From Gammaproteobacteria bacterium (lineage in GTDB: Bacteria > Pseudomonadota > Gammaproteobacteria > JAADGQ01), in contig JAKITI010000007.1 in assembly GCA_021648145.1 (NCBI GenBank), positions 82,386 through 146,385 of the forward strand: a stretch of 64,000 nt of DNA, in the 5' to 3' direction. Positions 26,178 through 36,605 of this stretch are shown in pieces (within the stretch, counting starts at the first letter, position 1; each line of letters starts with the position of its first letter). The notes below the pieces were generated by a model. The model made no database searches. It saw only the letters and a list, made by a program, of their open reading frames with translations, and was not told where the DNA came from. A program made the position numbers and the translations under genes.

Positions 26178-26993
26178 GTGAATAAACCAGAGTTCGGCCC
26201 ACAAATACCACTTGCTCTGGTCGAGGGGCAAGCGGTGACAGAGCTTCCCAAGGATTTATACATCCCACCAGATGCTTTACAGGTTATTTTGGAAACCTTT
26301 GAAGGGCCTCTGGATCTGTTGCTTTATCTCATCAAACGTCAAAATCTGGATATTCTGAATATACCCATTGCAGACATTACGCATCAATACATGGGCTATG
26401 TTGAATTGATGAAGTCTATGAATTTAGAGTTGGCTGCAGAATATCTGGTGATGGCCGCCATGTTGGCAGAAATCAAATCACGAATGTTGTTGCCCAGACC
26501 ATCTGATGTCGAAGATGAAGACGATCCACGGGCAGAGCTCATCAGGCGTTTACAAGAGTATGAGCGATTTAAACAAGCGGCGCAGGATATTGATTGTTTG
26601 CCACGAATTGAGCGAGAAATTTTCCCCGTGCAGGCCGAAGTTCCAGTGACAAATATAACCCCATTAGTGCCTACAGTTGAGCTGGCTGATATTTTTTTGG
26701 CTTTGAAAGATGTCATTGCACGAGCAGAACTATTTACTCACCATGAGATTAAAAAAGAAGCTCTTTCTGTGCGGGAACGTATGACGAAGGTATTAACTCA
26801 ATTAAGAGATGACAGGTTTTGTGAGTTTACATTGTTGTTTCCTCTGGATGAAGGGCGGGCAGGGGTTGTCGTGACACTGCTGGCAATTTTAGAATTGGTC
26901 AAAGAGTCACTGATTGAGATGATTCAAAACGATCTGTTTGCTCCGATTTATGTCAAAACAGCGGGTTCGATGAATGAATCAGCAACAGCTTAA
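26178..26993 (+). CDS. scpA: Segregation and condensation protein A
   Basis: This 271-residue kleisin has the ScpA signature FEGPLDLLLYLIKRQNLDILNIPIADIT near residues 40-67, and MAAMLAEIKSRMLLPRP. A basic winged-helix C-terminal region binds the SMC cap. It bridges SMC heads in chromosome condensation. It begins at a GTG (26178) and overlaps scpB by 20 bp. In gammaproteobacteria using SMC-ScpAB rather than MukBEF, scpAB often lies next to rluB, as here; no smc gene is in this window. Confidence 0.95.
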   Translation: MNKPEFGPQIPLALVEGQAVTELPKDLYIPPDALQVILETFEGPLDLLLYLIKRQNLDILNIPIADITHQYMGYVELMKSMNLELAAEYLVMAAMLAEIKSRMLLPRPSDVEDEDDPRAELIRRLQEYERFKQAAQDIDCLPRIEREIFPVQAEVPVTNITPLVPTVELADIFLALKDVIARAELFTHHEIKKEALSVRERMTKVLTQLRDDRFCEFTLLFPLDEGRAGVVVTLLAILELVKESLIEMIQNDLFAPIYVKTAGSMNESATA

Positions 26994-27564
26994 AAATATC
27001 ATTGAAGGCGCACTGCTGACAGCAGGCCAGCCTTTGACTGTTCACCGGTTATTGGCACTGTTTGAGGCGGAAGATCAACCTTCACATCAGGAGATTCATG
27101 ATGTTTTAGATAGGCTGAGTGAAGAGTATGAATCACGAGGCATGGAACTGAAAGAGGTTGCGAGCGGGTTTCGCATTCAAATCAAACAATCGCTTGCGCC
27201 GTGGGTATCGAAACTATGGGAAGAGCGCCCCGTACGTTACTCACGTGCACTGCTGGAAACGTTGGCTTTGATTGTTTATCGTCAGCCAATTACACGGGCA
27301 GAAATTGAAGAAGTTCGTGGAGTTAGTGTCAGCACTTCAATTATTAAAACATTATTGGAGCGCGAATGGGTGCGTGTTGTAGGGCATAAAGAGGTTCCGG
27401 GTAAGCCCGCACTGTATGGCACAACAAGTGAGTTTCTTGACTATTTTAATCTGAAAAAACTGGATGAATTACCCGATTTATCAGATCTTTCTGATTTGGA
27501 TAGTATTGAAAAAAAGTTTAAAAATGAATTGTCAGCAATTAATGTAACGCTGCGACAAGCGTAA
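26974..27564 (+). CDS. scpB: Segregation and condensation protein B
   Basis: This 196-residue protein has two winged-helix domains: N-terminal LKNIIEGALLTAGQPLTVHRLL, and RALLETLALIVYRQPITRAEIEEVRGVSVSTSIIKTLLEREWVRVVG in the second, which is the conserved ScpB core. It works as a dimer with ScpA and SMC. The acidic C-terminal tail after residue 165 is variable in the family. It overlaps scpA and is followed 13 bp later by rluB. Confidence 0.95.
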   Translation: MNQQQLKNIIEGALLTAGQPLTVHRLLALFEAEDQPSHQEIHDVLDRLSEEYESRGMELKEVASGFRIQIKQSLAPWVSKLWEERPVRYSRALLETLALIVYRQPITRAEIEEVRGVSVSTSIIKTLLEREWVRVVGHKEVPGKPALYGTTSEFLDYFNLKKLDELPDLSDLSDLDSIEKKFKNELSAINVTLRQA

Positions 27565-27577
27565 CGAAGGTGAAATA

Positions 27578-28399
27578 ATGAGAGAGAGAATACAAAAATT
27601 ATTGGCGCAGTCTGGTTTTGGGTCACGCCGAGAAATTGAGGGCTGGATTCGAGCTGGGCGAATCACGGTTAATGGTCAGTTAGCTAAGCTGGGTGATGTG
27701 GCTTCGGAAGATGATAAATTAACTCTGGATGGGCGTTTGGTTCATCTGAAAAAACGTGAAACTGTTACAACGCGAGTACTGGCTTACCACAAACCCGTTG
27801 GACAAGTATCTACCCGCAGTGATCCTGAAGGTCGCCCGACTGTTTTTAACAGTTTGCCGCGGCTGTCGGGTGAGCGCTGGATTGCTGTGGGTCGTCTTGA
27901 TTTTAATACCAGTGGCTTGATATTAATGACCAATAACGGTGAATTAGCGAATCGTTTGATGCATCCATCGAATGGCATGGATCGAGAGTATGCCGTGCGT
28001 ATACTCGGCGAAGTTGATAACGACATGTTGCAGCGTTTGCGTGATGGCGTAATGCTGGAGGATGGTAAAGGCCGTTTTGAAGATATTGTAGACAGCGGTG
28101 GAGAAGGGGCTAATCATTGGTATCACGTTGTTCTAAAAGAAGGGCGCAACCGCGAAGTTCGGCGTTTGTGGGAGTCGCAAGGTGTCAGGGTCAGTCGATT
28201 GCAGCGTGTACGCTTCGGGCCAATTATTTTACCGCGTAAAATTAGACCTGCAAAATTTCAAGAGTTGGAAGAGGGCGATCTTACCGTGTTGATGGAAGAA
28301 GTCGGTATGAAATACCGCAGACCAGTGACCACTAAAAAAGGGAGCCAGCGCGTGACACGTGCACCCAAGTCTAAATATTCAAGAAAAACTAAATTTTAA
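27578..28399 (+). CDS. rluB: 23S rRNA pseudouridine(2605) synthase RluB
   Basis: This 273-residue protein has an N-terminal S4 RNA-binding domain ([27 protein letters not shown]) and the RsuA/RluB catalytic motif [20 protein letters not shown], with the catalytic aspartate. [26 protein letters not shown] and a basic C-terminal tail follow. It makes pseudouridine at position 2605 of 23S rRNA (E. coli numbering). The end overlaps the convergent orn gene by 11 bp. Confidence 0.95.
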   Translation: MRERIQKLLAQSGFGSRREIEGWIRAGRITVNGQLAKLGDVASEDDKLTLDGRLVHLKKRETVTTRVLAYHKPVGQVSTRSDPEGRPTVFNSLPRLSGERWIAVGRLDFNTSGLILMTNNGELANRLMHPSNGMDREYAVRILGEVDNDMLQRLRDGVMLEDGKGRFEDIVDSGGEGANHWYHVVLKEGRNREVRRLWESQGVRVSRLQRVRFGPIILPRKIRPAKFQELEEGDLTVLMEEVGMKYRRPVTTKKGSQRVTRAPKSKYSRKTKF

Positions 28400-28934
28400 A
28401 AACATGCTTGCGGTAATGGATGAGTTCATTAATTGAGTCTTTGATATCATCCATTGCCAAGTGCGAAGAGCTTTTTTTGATCATTTTTACAATATCAGGT
28501 GACCAATGCTGTGTAAGCACTTTGATTGTGCTGACATCCAGATTTCTGTAATGAAAATAGTTCTCAAGCTCTTTCATATGACGATATAGGAAGCGACGAT
28601 CCTGGCAAATGCTGTTGCCGCAAATTGGCGAACTGTTCTCTGGAACATATTTTTTGAGGAAGTCTAACGTTTCTCGTTCAGCTTCAACTTCAGTATATTG
28701 GCTTGCCTTGACTCGGTGAGTCAACCCTGATTTTCCGTGTTGTTTGGTATTCCATTCATCCATGCCTGCGAGCACTTCATCACTTTGATGAACAGCAATA
28801 ATAGGGCCTTCTGCAACTGTATTAAGCTCGCTGTCGGTAATGACTGTTGCAATTTCAATAATACGATCATGATCTGAGTCTAACCCTGTCATTTCCAAGT
28901 CAATCCAGATGAGATTATTTTTATTTTGCAGCAT
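28389..28934 (-). CDS. orn: Oligoribonuclease Orn
   Basis: This 181-residue DEDDh 3'-5' exonuclease shows [10 protein letters not shown] at its N-terminus (metal-binding D and E), [13 protein letters not shown] central residues, [26 protein letters not shown], and [22 protein letters not shown] with the catalytic histidine and aspartate. It degrades short RNAs and pGpG, the last step of c-di-GMP breakdown, which fits the two c-di-GMP enzymes in this window. Confidence 0.96.
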   Translation of the reverse strand: MLQNKNNLIWIDLEMTGLDSDHDRIIEIATVITDSELNTVAEGPIIAVHQSDEVLAGMDEWNTKQHGKSGLTHRVKASQYTEVEAERETLDFLKKYVPENSSPICGNSICQDRRFLYRHMKELENYFHYRNLDVSTIKVLTQHWSPDIVKMIKKSSSHLAMDDIKDSINELIHYRKHVFKI

Positions 28935-28937
28935 GTT

Positions 28938-29381
28938 TTAACTCCTTTTTTTTATAAAAAGTACTTCGGCTAAAGCACTTTTGTTCTGGCTTATGAGATC
29001 AGCAAGTGTGTATTGATCGAGTACTTTTAAAAATTGTTGGGTGGCTTGATCCAGAATTTGGGTGAGTTGGCATATTTCCGAAATAACACAGTTCTGAGTT
29101 AAATTATTACAATCGAATGCGGATAAATTGACTTCAGTGTGGCGTATGAGGTCGCCGATATTAATTTCACTGGGTGGCTTGTTAAGGGTGGCTCCCCCAT
29201 TTTTTCCAAGTACTGTGTGAATGAACCCGCCCAATGAGAGCTGATATACTACTTTTGCAATATGATGTCTGGAAATATTATAGCTTTGAGCAATCTCATT
29301 AACAGTCACAACTTCGCCTTGTTTGACAGCTAAATAGATCAATACGCGCAGTGAGTAATCGGTGTAACGTTTTAATTGCAT
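28938..29381 (-). CDS. nsrR: Rrf2-family repressor NsrR
   Basis: This 147-residue Rrf2 protein has an N-terminal winged helix (RYTDYSLRVLIYLAVKQGEVVTVNEIA, then SRHHIAKVVYQLS) and three cysteines (C91, C98, C104) for an iron-sulfur cluster, in the FDC-NNLTQNC-VISEIC spacing typical of NsrR. NsrR senses nitric oxide through its [Fe-S] cluster and represses NO-detoxification genes. IscR is less likely because the C-terminal cysteine spacing and sequence fit NsrR better. It lies 2 bp after recR on the same strand, so it may be cotranscribed. Confidence 0.82.
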   Translation of the reverse strand: MQLKRYTDYSLRVLIYLAVKQGEVVTVNEIAQSYNISRHHIAKVVYQLSLGGFIHTVLGKNGGATLNKPPSEINIGDLIRHTEVNLSAFDCNNLTQNCVISEICQLTQILDQATQQFLKVLDQYTLADLISQNKSALAEVLFIKKRS

Positions 29382-29382
29382 T

Positions 29383-29991
29383 TTATGGCGATGACTCTAT
29401 TTCACGCCTTCCGGAAAAGGCATGAGATAAGGTTCCACCATCGACAAACTCCAGTTCACCCCCTAGAGGCACACCGTGAGCAATGCGTGTTGTTTTGATC
29501 TGTCGACTGCGTACCATTTCACCAATGTAGTGCGCAGTGGCTTCACCTTCAATGGTTGGGTTGGTGGCCAGAATGATTTCTTTTATTTTGCCTGAATCAA
29601 GATGTGTTGCGAGCTGGTTTAAGCCGATTTCATCAGGCCCCAGGCCATCAATAGGGGAGAGGTGCCCCATCAATACAAAGTATCGCCCCTGAAATCCGGT
29701 TGATTGCTCAATGGCTTGTACATCGGTCGGCATTTCTACGATACAAAGCAGGCTGCGATCTCGTTTTTCATTGGAACATAAACGACAGACTTCCTTTTCA
29801 CTCAAATTTCTACAGATTGAGCAGTGCCCCACTTTATCAGCCGCTTCGGTCAGATAGTGCGCGAGGCGGCGTGCGCCATTTCGGTCACGCTCTAAAAGAT
29901 GAAATGCCATGCGTTGTGCAGACTTAGGACCCACTCCAGGCAGGCAGCACAGAGAGTCAATAAGTTGGGCAACGAGTGGTTCTTGAGTCAT
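29383..29991 (-). CDS. recR: Recombination protein RecR
   Basis: This 202-residue protein has the N-terminal helix-hairpin-helix ([24 protein letters not shown]), a four-cysteine zinc finger ([16 protein letters not shown]), a Toprim domain ([14 protein letters not shown]) and the C-terminal [15 protein letters not shown] and [18 protein letters not shown] segment (here [14 protein letters not shown]). RecR works with RecFO in loading RecA at gaps. The order dnaX-ybaB-recR is conserved in bacteria. Confidence 0.96.
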   Translation of the reverse strand: MTQEPLVAQLIDSLCCLPGVGPKSAQRMAFHLLERDRNGARRLAHYLTEAADKVGHCSICRNLSEKEVCRLCSNEKRDRSLLCIVEMPTDVQAIEQSTGFQGRYFVLMGHLSPIDGLGPDEIGLNQLATHLDSGKIKEIILATNPTIEGEATAHYIGEMVRSRQIKTTRIAHGVPLGGELEFVDGGTLSHAFSGRREIESSP

Positions 29992-30017
29992 AAATATTTT
30001 TCAATCACTTAATTAGC

Positions 30018-30338
30018 TTAGAATGGCATTTTAAAACCAGGAGGCATTGGGAACCCTGCAGTCATGCCGGACATTTTTTCCTGACTCTCTTTTTCAATTT
30101 TACGTACGGCATCATTAACGGCGGCAGCAAGAAGGTCTTCAATCATCTCTTTGTCATCATCCATGAGTGCATCATCAATACTGACACGTTTCACATCATG
30201 TTTGCCTGTCATGATGACACTGACCATGCCGCCCCCTGCTTGCCCAGTCACTTCCATGGTTGCAAGATCTTCCTGAGCTTGTTGCATATTTTCCTGAATT
30301 TTCTGAGCTTGTTTCATCAGGTTGCCTAAATTTTTCAT
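30018..30338 (-). CDS. ybaB: Nucleoid-associated protein YbaB/EbfC
   Basis: This 106-residue protein has the YbaB fold: a long helix [29 protein letters not shown], then [25 protein letters not shown] and a C-terminal helix ending in proline-rich [12 protein letters not shown]. It forms a tweezer-like dimer that binds DNA, and sits between dnaX and recR in most bacteria. The ribosome site AAGGAG is strong. Confidence 0.94.
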   Translation of the reverse strand: MKNLGNLMKQAQKIQENMQQAQEDLATMEVTGQAGGGMVSVIMTGKHDVKRVSIDDALMDDDKEMIEDLLAAAVNDAVRKIEKESQEKMSGMTAGFPMPPGFKMPF

Positions 30339-30371
30339 AGCAGTCTCCTTTTATAATGTAACTTGTTCGGG

Positions 30372-32135
30372 CTAGGGAAGTGGTTTTATTGAGTCAGTAA
30401 CGACTCTGGCATTAAATCTATCTTGCAGTGCTTTAACATGAGCATCTTCAGAAATGGATTGTTTGGCCATTTCTAAACGCTCATCCGCTTTACGTTGCTG
30501 GCGTACAGCGGGTGTTTCTGTTTTGAGTGATGTTGCTGGTTCACTTTTCAGCTGGTCTTTTGATTCAAATATAAGTTTTACTGGAGCACTGAAGTAGTGT
30601 TGTAACGCCTTTTCCAGCCTTTCGATCAATTGTGGGCTGCGTAATCGCTCACCATTACGATCAACTTGCAAGGTTATCGTATTGCCGTCACGGTTTTTAT
30701 ACAAACTATTAAGTGCCAGTTGTTGAACCAGGCCTGTTAATTGTAATGACTCAACGATGGTATGCCAATCGTCTGAAGGAGAAGCTGCGGGTTGAGTCTG
30801 TATTTTTTGCCTAGAAGTTTTAAGGGGGGGTGTCACTTCTGGCTTTGAAGGTTTAGATTTTGCTAACTCTTTAGCGGCTGCAATCGCCTGTTTTGCTGGG
30901 CTGAGAACGGGTGCTTCAGGTTGCTGCTCTGGAGCTTTGGGTGGTTTTTGAGTTTTTATATTCAGTGATGCAGCCAGTGCCGGTTTTTTTTGTGGAACTG
31001 CAGCGGTGGGTTGTATGTTTTTTTCTGAGTTTGGAGTCGTATTTGATGCAGGTACAGGTCTGAATGCCAGCATACGTAACATGATCATTTCGAAACCCGT
31101 GCGTAAGTCGGGTGACAAGGATAAATCTCGTCGACCCATTAAGGCTATTTGATAATAAAGCTGAACATCTTGTGGTGATATATTTTCTGCAAGCTGTACG
31201 ATAATCTCTCTATTATCCTCATCATCACTAAAAGCCGATGGAGCGGTTTGTTGCAGTGCAACACGATAAAACAGGGCAATCAGATCAGCGAGTACGCCAT
31301 TAAAATCCGGGGCTTGCTCGGCGAGTTGGTGAACGCAGCCTAGCAAAGCTTCTGCACTGTTTTCGGCGAGTGCTTGTGCCAATTTTAATACATGTGTTTG
31401 TTCAATGGTGCCAAGCATCTCATGCATTTGAGCGGTCGTTAGTTGGCCACCGCTGTATGCTATGGCTTGATCAAGCAGGCTGAGTGCATCGCGCATACTG
31501 CCATCAGCAGCACGCGCAAGTTGCTTTAATGCGCTGTTTTCTGCTTCAATTTTTTCAGCTGTCAACACATAGCTTAAATGCTCTTGAATCAGCTCTGGAG
31601 GTAAACGTTTCAGGTTGAACTGCAAGCAACGAGAAAGAATGGTGGCAGGTAGTTTTTTCGGGTCGGTTGTTGCAAGTAAAAATTTGACGTGAGGTGGTGG
31701 TTCTTCCAGAGTTTTTAGTAGTGCATTGAAGCTGTGCGTTGATAGCATATGCACTTCGTCAATAAGGTATACTTTGTAGCGACCGCGCGTTGCTGCGTAT
31801 TGTACGTTATCAAGTAACTCTCGGGTATCTTCCACTTTGGTACGAGAGGCGGCATCAACTTCAATCAGGTCAATAAAACGTCCGTCATTAATCTCTTGGC
31901 AAATACTACATTGACCGCATGGAGTCGAGCTGACCCCCGCTTCACAGTTGAGTGACTTGGCAAAAATGCGGGCAATGGTTGTTTTACCTACGCCCCGGGT
32001 ACCCGTAAAAAGGTAGGCGTGGTGCAGGCGGTCGTTATCCAGCGCATTGGTGATTGCGCGCAGTACATGAGTCTGACCGACCATTTCGCTAAAGATGCCT
32101 GGGCGCCATTTACGCGCCAGCACTTGATAACCCAT
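30372..32135 (-). CDS. dnaX: DNA polymerase III subunit tau/gamma DnaX
   Basis: This 587-residue protein is the clamp-loader motor. The N-terminal AAA+ domain has Walker A GTRGVGKTT (residues 45-53), a zinc-binding cysteine set (C64, C73, C76, C79) and the sensor-1-like TTDPKKLPATILSRCLQF. Domain III runs to about residue 375. A proline/lysine-rich linker (about residues 375-440) is followed by the tau-specific C-terminal domain. The linker codons 382-384 contain an A8 run (30984-30991) that may allow frameshifting to a gamma form. It is the standard length for a gammaproteobacterial tau. Confidence 0.95.
   Translation of the reverse strand: MGYQVLARKWRPGIFSEMVGQTHVLRAITNALDNDRLHHAYLFTGTRGVGKTTIARIFAKSLNCEAGVSSTPCGQCSICQEINDGRFIDLIEVDAASRTKVEDTRELLDNVQYAATRGRYKVYLIDEVHMLSTHSFNALLKTLEEPPPHVKFLLATTDPKKLPATILSRCLQFNLKRLPPELIQEHLSYVLTAEKIEAENSALKQLARAADGSMRDALSLLDQAIAYSGGQLTTAQMHEMLGTIEQTHVLKLAQALAENSAEALLGCVHQLAEQAPDFNGVLADLIALFYRVALQQTAPSAFSDDEDNREIIVQLAENISPQDVQLYYQIALMGRRDLSLSPDLRTGFEMIMLRMLAFRPVPASNTTPNSEKNIQPTAAVPQKKPALAASLNIKTQKPPKAPEQQPEAPVLSPAKQAIAAAKELAKSKPSKPEVTPPLKTSRQKIQTQPAASPSDDWHTIVESLQLTGLVQQLALNSLYKNRDGNTITLQVDRNGERLRSPQLIERLEKALQHYFSAPVKLIFESKDQLKSEPATSLKTETPAVRQQRKADERLEMAKQSISEDAHVKALQDRFNARVVTDSIKPLP
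30984..30991 (-). promoter_or_regulatory. A8 slippery tract in dnaX, candidate gamma-subunit frameshift site
   Basis: The sense strand reads CCA CAA AAA AAA CCG across codons 381-385. Its A-AAA-AAA heptamer fits the bacterial -1 slippery pattern, as in E. coli dnaX. A -1 shift would add about 22 codons and then reach TGA, giving a protein of about 406 residues that ends after domain III. Transcriptional slippage in the A8 run is the alternative. Confidence 0.6.
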
Positions 32136-32151
32136 AGCTGCACCTGTTTTA

Positions 32152-32173
32152 AAGCTTGCTAATTTCCAAGCTT
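32152..32173 (-). repeat. Short hairpin between ffs and dnaX
   Basis: AAGCTTG and CAAGCTT (7 bp) are separated by 8 nt between the 4.5S RNA gene and dnaX. It could act as the 3' boundary or a weak terminator for the RNA. No U-rich run follows it on the minus strand. Confidence 0.35.
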
Positions 32174-32183
32174 AAGAGTATAT

Positions 32184-32300
32184 GGGTGGCAACTTGTACC
32201 CGCCGAATCCCGGCACACGCATCTGCTGCTGCCGTTGCTCCCTTCCGAGTCTGGCGGGGTTCACAGCGTAGCGTTGCGAGAAGACCGATACAAGTCACCA
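32184..32300 (-). ncRNA. ffs: 4.5S RNA, bacterial signal recognition particle RNA
   Basis: The minus strand holds the small-SRP RNA with its conserved apical core: ACTCGGAAGGGAGCAAC (GGAA tetraloop region), then GGCAGCAGCAGATGCG and TGTGCCGGGA. The two ends can pair: GGTGACTTGTA at the 5' side against TACAAGTTGCCACC at the 3' side, so the full molecule is about 117 nt, similar to the 114-nt E. coli RNA. It binds Ffh to target membrane proteins. It lies just upstream of dnaX, a common position. Exact ends are estimated from the terminal helix. Confidence 0.93.
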
Positions 32301-32323
32301 TAAACTTTTGTTGTTTTACAACA

Positions 32324-32351
32324 TCGGCGCATTATCAGTGATAATGCGCCG
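32324..32351. repeat. Perfect 12-bp hairpin between a secreted-protein gene and ffs
   Basis: CGGCGCATTATC and GATAATGCGCCG form a perfect stem with the 3-nt loop AGT. It lies 25 bp upstream of the 4.5S RNA and 50 bp downstream of the 32405-33259 gene. It lacks a U-run in either direction, so a terminator or protein-binding operator are both possible. The inner TTATC-AGT-GATAA half is symmetrical. Confidence 0.5.
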
Positions 32352-32404
32352 CTATTCAATCTGTTTTAAAAATTATTTATTTTGTGAACGTTCTTAAAGA
32401 AAGC

Positions 32405-33259
32405 TTAAAATCCTTTAATTGATGATTCTACAAAGTCTTTCCATGAGGTGGCCGCTTGATAATCTTTTGGAACCGAGTATTTTGCAAGGTCAAATTTCTT
32501 TTTTTCTACTGAAATGACCTCTTGCTCATCACGTATTGTGTCATCCTTGGAATTAGTTTTTTGAGGCATATCTGGAGTCGCTGCAAACATACCGTTACCG
32601 TACTTGATTCGTTTAATAAAATAGCCTTTATCATCTAACGTCGCTTCTGCATCTTTTTCAGGATCTTTCATTTTTTTGCCGAACATGGCTTCTTGCATGC
32701 CGCCCATTGTCTCTTTGAACTCTTTGGATAGTTTATCCAGTTTTTTAATATCAATCTCTTTGGAAATATCTTTCTCTAATGCCTTTGAAACCCATATTTC
32801 GCTGACTTTTTCATCACCTACCTTTAATACATACAGATCAGAATCATAGCCTTGTATAGAGGTTGAACCCTCTTTTTTTACGGTGATTTTTACATCACTC
32901 TGTTTTGGTAACATCTGCTCCATCATTTGCTTCATATAGGCTTGGTCTTCACTGCTCATTGCAGCTTTGCCTTCTTCGACTTTACTGGACATGAAACTCT
33001 TGAAAGCTGGTGCCATGCCTTTGCAGTCACCCATAAAGTACGATTTTTCACTGTGATTGAGTTGTGTGCAGTTGTTACTGTTGAAATCAATAATGGCGGA
33101 CAGAGTGCCATTTTGCTGATTTATATATGTACCACTTTGAAAAATATGAGCTTCAATATTATCGCCACTTTTCTGTTTGACCATAATTCCGGCACTGACT
33201 GCGCTGCAAGCAAATGAGCTACTAATCAGTACGGCTAAAACTTTATTTGTTATTTTCAT
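32405..33259 (-). CDS. Unknown exported protein, coupled to ABC permease
   Basis: This 284-residue protein has a Sec signal peptide (MKITNKVLAVLISSSFACSA, cleavage near AVSA-G). The mature part is lysine/glutamate-rich, with methionine-rich MKQMMEQMLPKQ and a second helical segment KEFKETMGGMQEAMFGKKMKD, and no recognised domain. I do not recognise the family. Its ATG overlaps the stop of the permease gene by one base (TAATG), so it is probably coupled to the ABC permeases and periplasmic. It is not a standard solute-binding protein. Confidence 0.75.
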   Translation of the reverse strand: MKITNKVLAVLISSSFACSAVSAGIMVKQKSGDNIEAHIFQSGTYINQQNGTLSAIIDFNSNNCTQLNHSEKSYFMGDCKGMAPAFKSFMSSKVEEGKAAMSSEDQAYMKQMMEQMLPKQSDVKITVKKEGSTSIQGYDSDLYVLKVGDEKVSEIWVSKALEKDISKEIDIKKLDKLSKEFKETMGGMQEAMFGKKMKDPEKDAEATLDDKGYFIKRIKYGNGMFAATPDMPQKTNSKDDTIRDEQEVISVEKKKFDLAKYSVPKDYQAATSWKDFVESSIKGF

Positions 33260-34056
33260 TATATTTTCCTCTGTTTAACATCGAGTCGATCTCGTAAGTA
33301 ATCGCCGAGCAAGTTTACTGCAAGTACCACCAGCATTAAAGCAATTCCTGGAATAATTACCATATGAGGTGCGACTAACATGTATCTTGCGCCATCACGA
33401 ATCATGCTACCCCATGATGCATCGGGGGGCTGAATGCCTAAGCCAAGAAATGAAAGCCCTGCTTCACCGATAATTACGGCAGCGACACCGAATGTGGCTT
33501 CAACAATCAATGGAGCCATAATCAGTGGCAGTAGATGTCGAATTACAATCTGAAAAGGGGGGATGCCGAGTGCTTCTGCGGCCTGCACATGCTCTCTTTG
33601 TCTGATAGAAAGCACTTGGGCACGAGAGAGACGTGCATAGCCAACCCAACCGACTGTGCAAAGTGCGATAACAACATTATCTATACCTGGACCCATTAAG
33701 CCTGCCATGGCGATGGCAAGAAGAATGCCAGGAAAAGCGAGGAATATATCAATGATTCGCACAATAAGGTGATCCCACCATCCGCCAATATAGGCACTAA
33801 AAGCGCCAACGAGTGTTCCTACCACTGTGGAGATTAAAATCACCCAGAATACGACATAAAATGAACTCTTTGCACCCATCACCAGACGATCCCAAAGGGG
33901 TCGTCCAAGATCATCATAACCCAGCCATGCCTCTATGTTGGGTGGTGTTAATATTTCAGTGAGATTGACTAAATTTGGTTGAAGTGGGAGCAGGGAGCCG
34001 AATAGAGCAAAAAACAGCCATAAAATGACGATTGCGAGTGGAATGTAGAAGCGCAC
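33259..34056 (-). CDS. Dipeptide/nickel-type ABC transporter permease (DppC/OppC-like)
   Basis: This 265-residue inner membrane protein has about six helices and the binding-protein-dependent permease EAA loop EHVQAAEALGIPPFQIVIRHLLP (around residue 155). The GLSFLGLGIQPPDASWGSMI segment is characteristic of DppC/OppC/NikC permeases. It pairs with the DppB-like gene 2 bp upstream. No ATP-binding or solute-binding gene is adjacent. The substrate, a peptide, nickel or other solute, cannot be told. Confidence 0.9.
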   Translation of the reverse strand: MRFYIPLAIVILWLFFALFGSLLPLQPNLVNLTEILTPPNIEAWLGYDDLGRPLWDRLVMGAKSSFYVVFWVILISTVVGTLVGAFSAYIGGWWDHLIVRIIDIFLAFPGILLAIAMAGLMGPGIDNVVIALCTVGWVGYARLSRAQVLSIRQREHVQAAEALGIPPFQIVIRHLLPLIMAPLIVEATFGVAAVIIGEAGLSFLGLGIQPPDASWGSMIRDGARYMLVAPHMVIIPGIALMLVVLAVNLLGDYLRDRLDVKQRKI

Positions 34057-34058
34057 CG

Positions 34059-34985
34059 TTATGAGTTTCCAAGTCGGATGCGTGGATCAATCAACGCATA
34101 AACTACATCAGTCAATGTATTAACAACAACATAAGTGAGAGCAATCACCAAAATACAGGCTTGCACAACGGGGTAATCGCGACGATTGATTGAATCAATT
34201 GTTAATTGACCAATTCCGGGCCATGAAAAAACAATTTCGGTAATTACAGCACCGCCAAGTAGTACGCCAAGTTGCAAACCCAGAATGGTAATAACGGGTA
34301 GCAAGGCATTGCTTAAACCATGTTTTAAAACAACGCGACGCTCTTTGAGTCCTTTGGCGCGAGCTGTGCGAATAAAATCTTCATCCATCACTTCAAGCAG
34401 GGCGGCGCGTATCATTCTTGATAAAATAGCTGCCATTGCCGTGCCTAGTGTGATCGCGGGTAAAATCAAAGCTGCCCAGCTCTCATGGCCACTGACGGGC
34501 AGCCAGCCGAGCCAGAGTGAAAAAACCAGGATAAGTAGGGGGCCTAGCCAGAAGTTGGGCATGGATACGCCGATGAGTGCAACTCCCATTGCGCCGTGAT
34601 CCCACCAGGTATTACGCCGGATAGCAGCAATTATCCCTAAAGGAAAAGCAATGATGACTGCGACCAGCAAGCCTGCGACTGCCAGTTGAAATGTTGCTGG
34701 AAGGCGTTCAGCGAGTAGTTCAGTAATGGGGCGTTTGGAGTGAAGTGATGTGCCGAGGTCGAATTGCAGCAGGTTTCCAAAGTAGTTAACAAGTTGCTGA
34801 TGAATGGGGAGGTCAAGCCCTAATGCATGGCGTAACGCTTCACGATCAGCCGGCTTCGCACTTTCGCCCAGCATCACTTCAACAGGATCACCAGGTACGA
34901 GGTGAATAAGTAGAAAGACTAGAGTGGAAACGCCGATAATAACAAAGACAGCGCTGGCTAATCGCGTTAGTATGAAATGCAACAT
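34059..34985 (-). CDS. Dipeptide/nickel-type ABC transporter permease (DppB/OppB-like)
   Basis: This 308-residue protein has the DppB/OppB/NikB layout: a first helix MLHFILTRLASAVFVIIGVSTLVFLLIHLVPGDP, then GLDLPIHQQLVNYFGNLLQFDLGTSL, the EAA loop EDFIRTARAKGLKERRVVLKHGLSNALLP, and GAVITEIVFSWPGIGQL. It forms the heterodimeric channel with the following DppC-like subunit. It is divergent from a small membrane-anchored protein gene, with only 20 bp between starts. Confidence 0.92.
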   Translation of the reverse strand: MLHFILTRLASAVFVIIGVSTLVFLLIHLVPGDPVEVMLGESAKPADREALRHALGLDLPIHQQLVNYFGNLLQFDLGTSLHSKRPITELLAERLPATFQLAVAGLLVAVIIAFPLGIIAAIRRNTWWDHGAMGVALIGVSMPNFWLGPLLILVFSLWLGWLPVSGHESWAALILPAITLGTAMAAILSRMIRAALLEVMDEDFIRTARAKGLKERRVVLKHGLSNALLPVITILGLQLGVLLGGAVITEIVFSWPGIGQLTIDSINRRDYPVVQACILVIALTYVVVNTLTDVVYALIDPRIRLGNS

Positions 34986-35005
34986 AAGTTAATGGATACG
35001 TTTAA

Positions 35006-36605
<1,600 letters not shown>

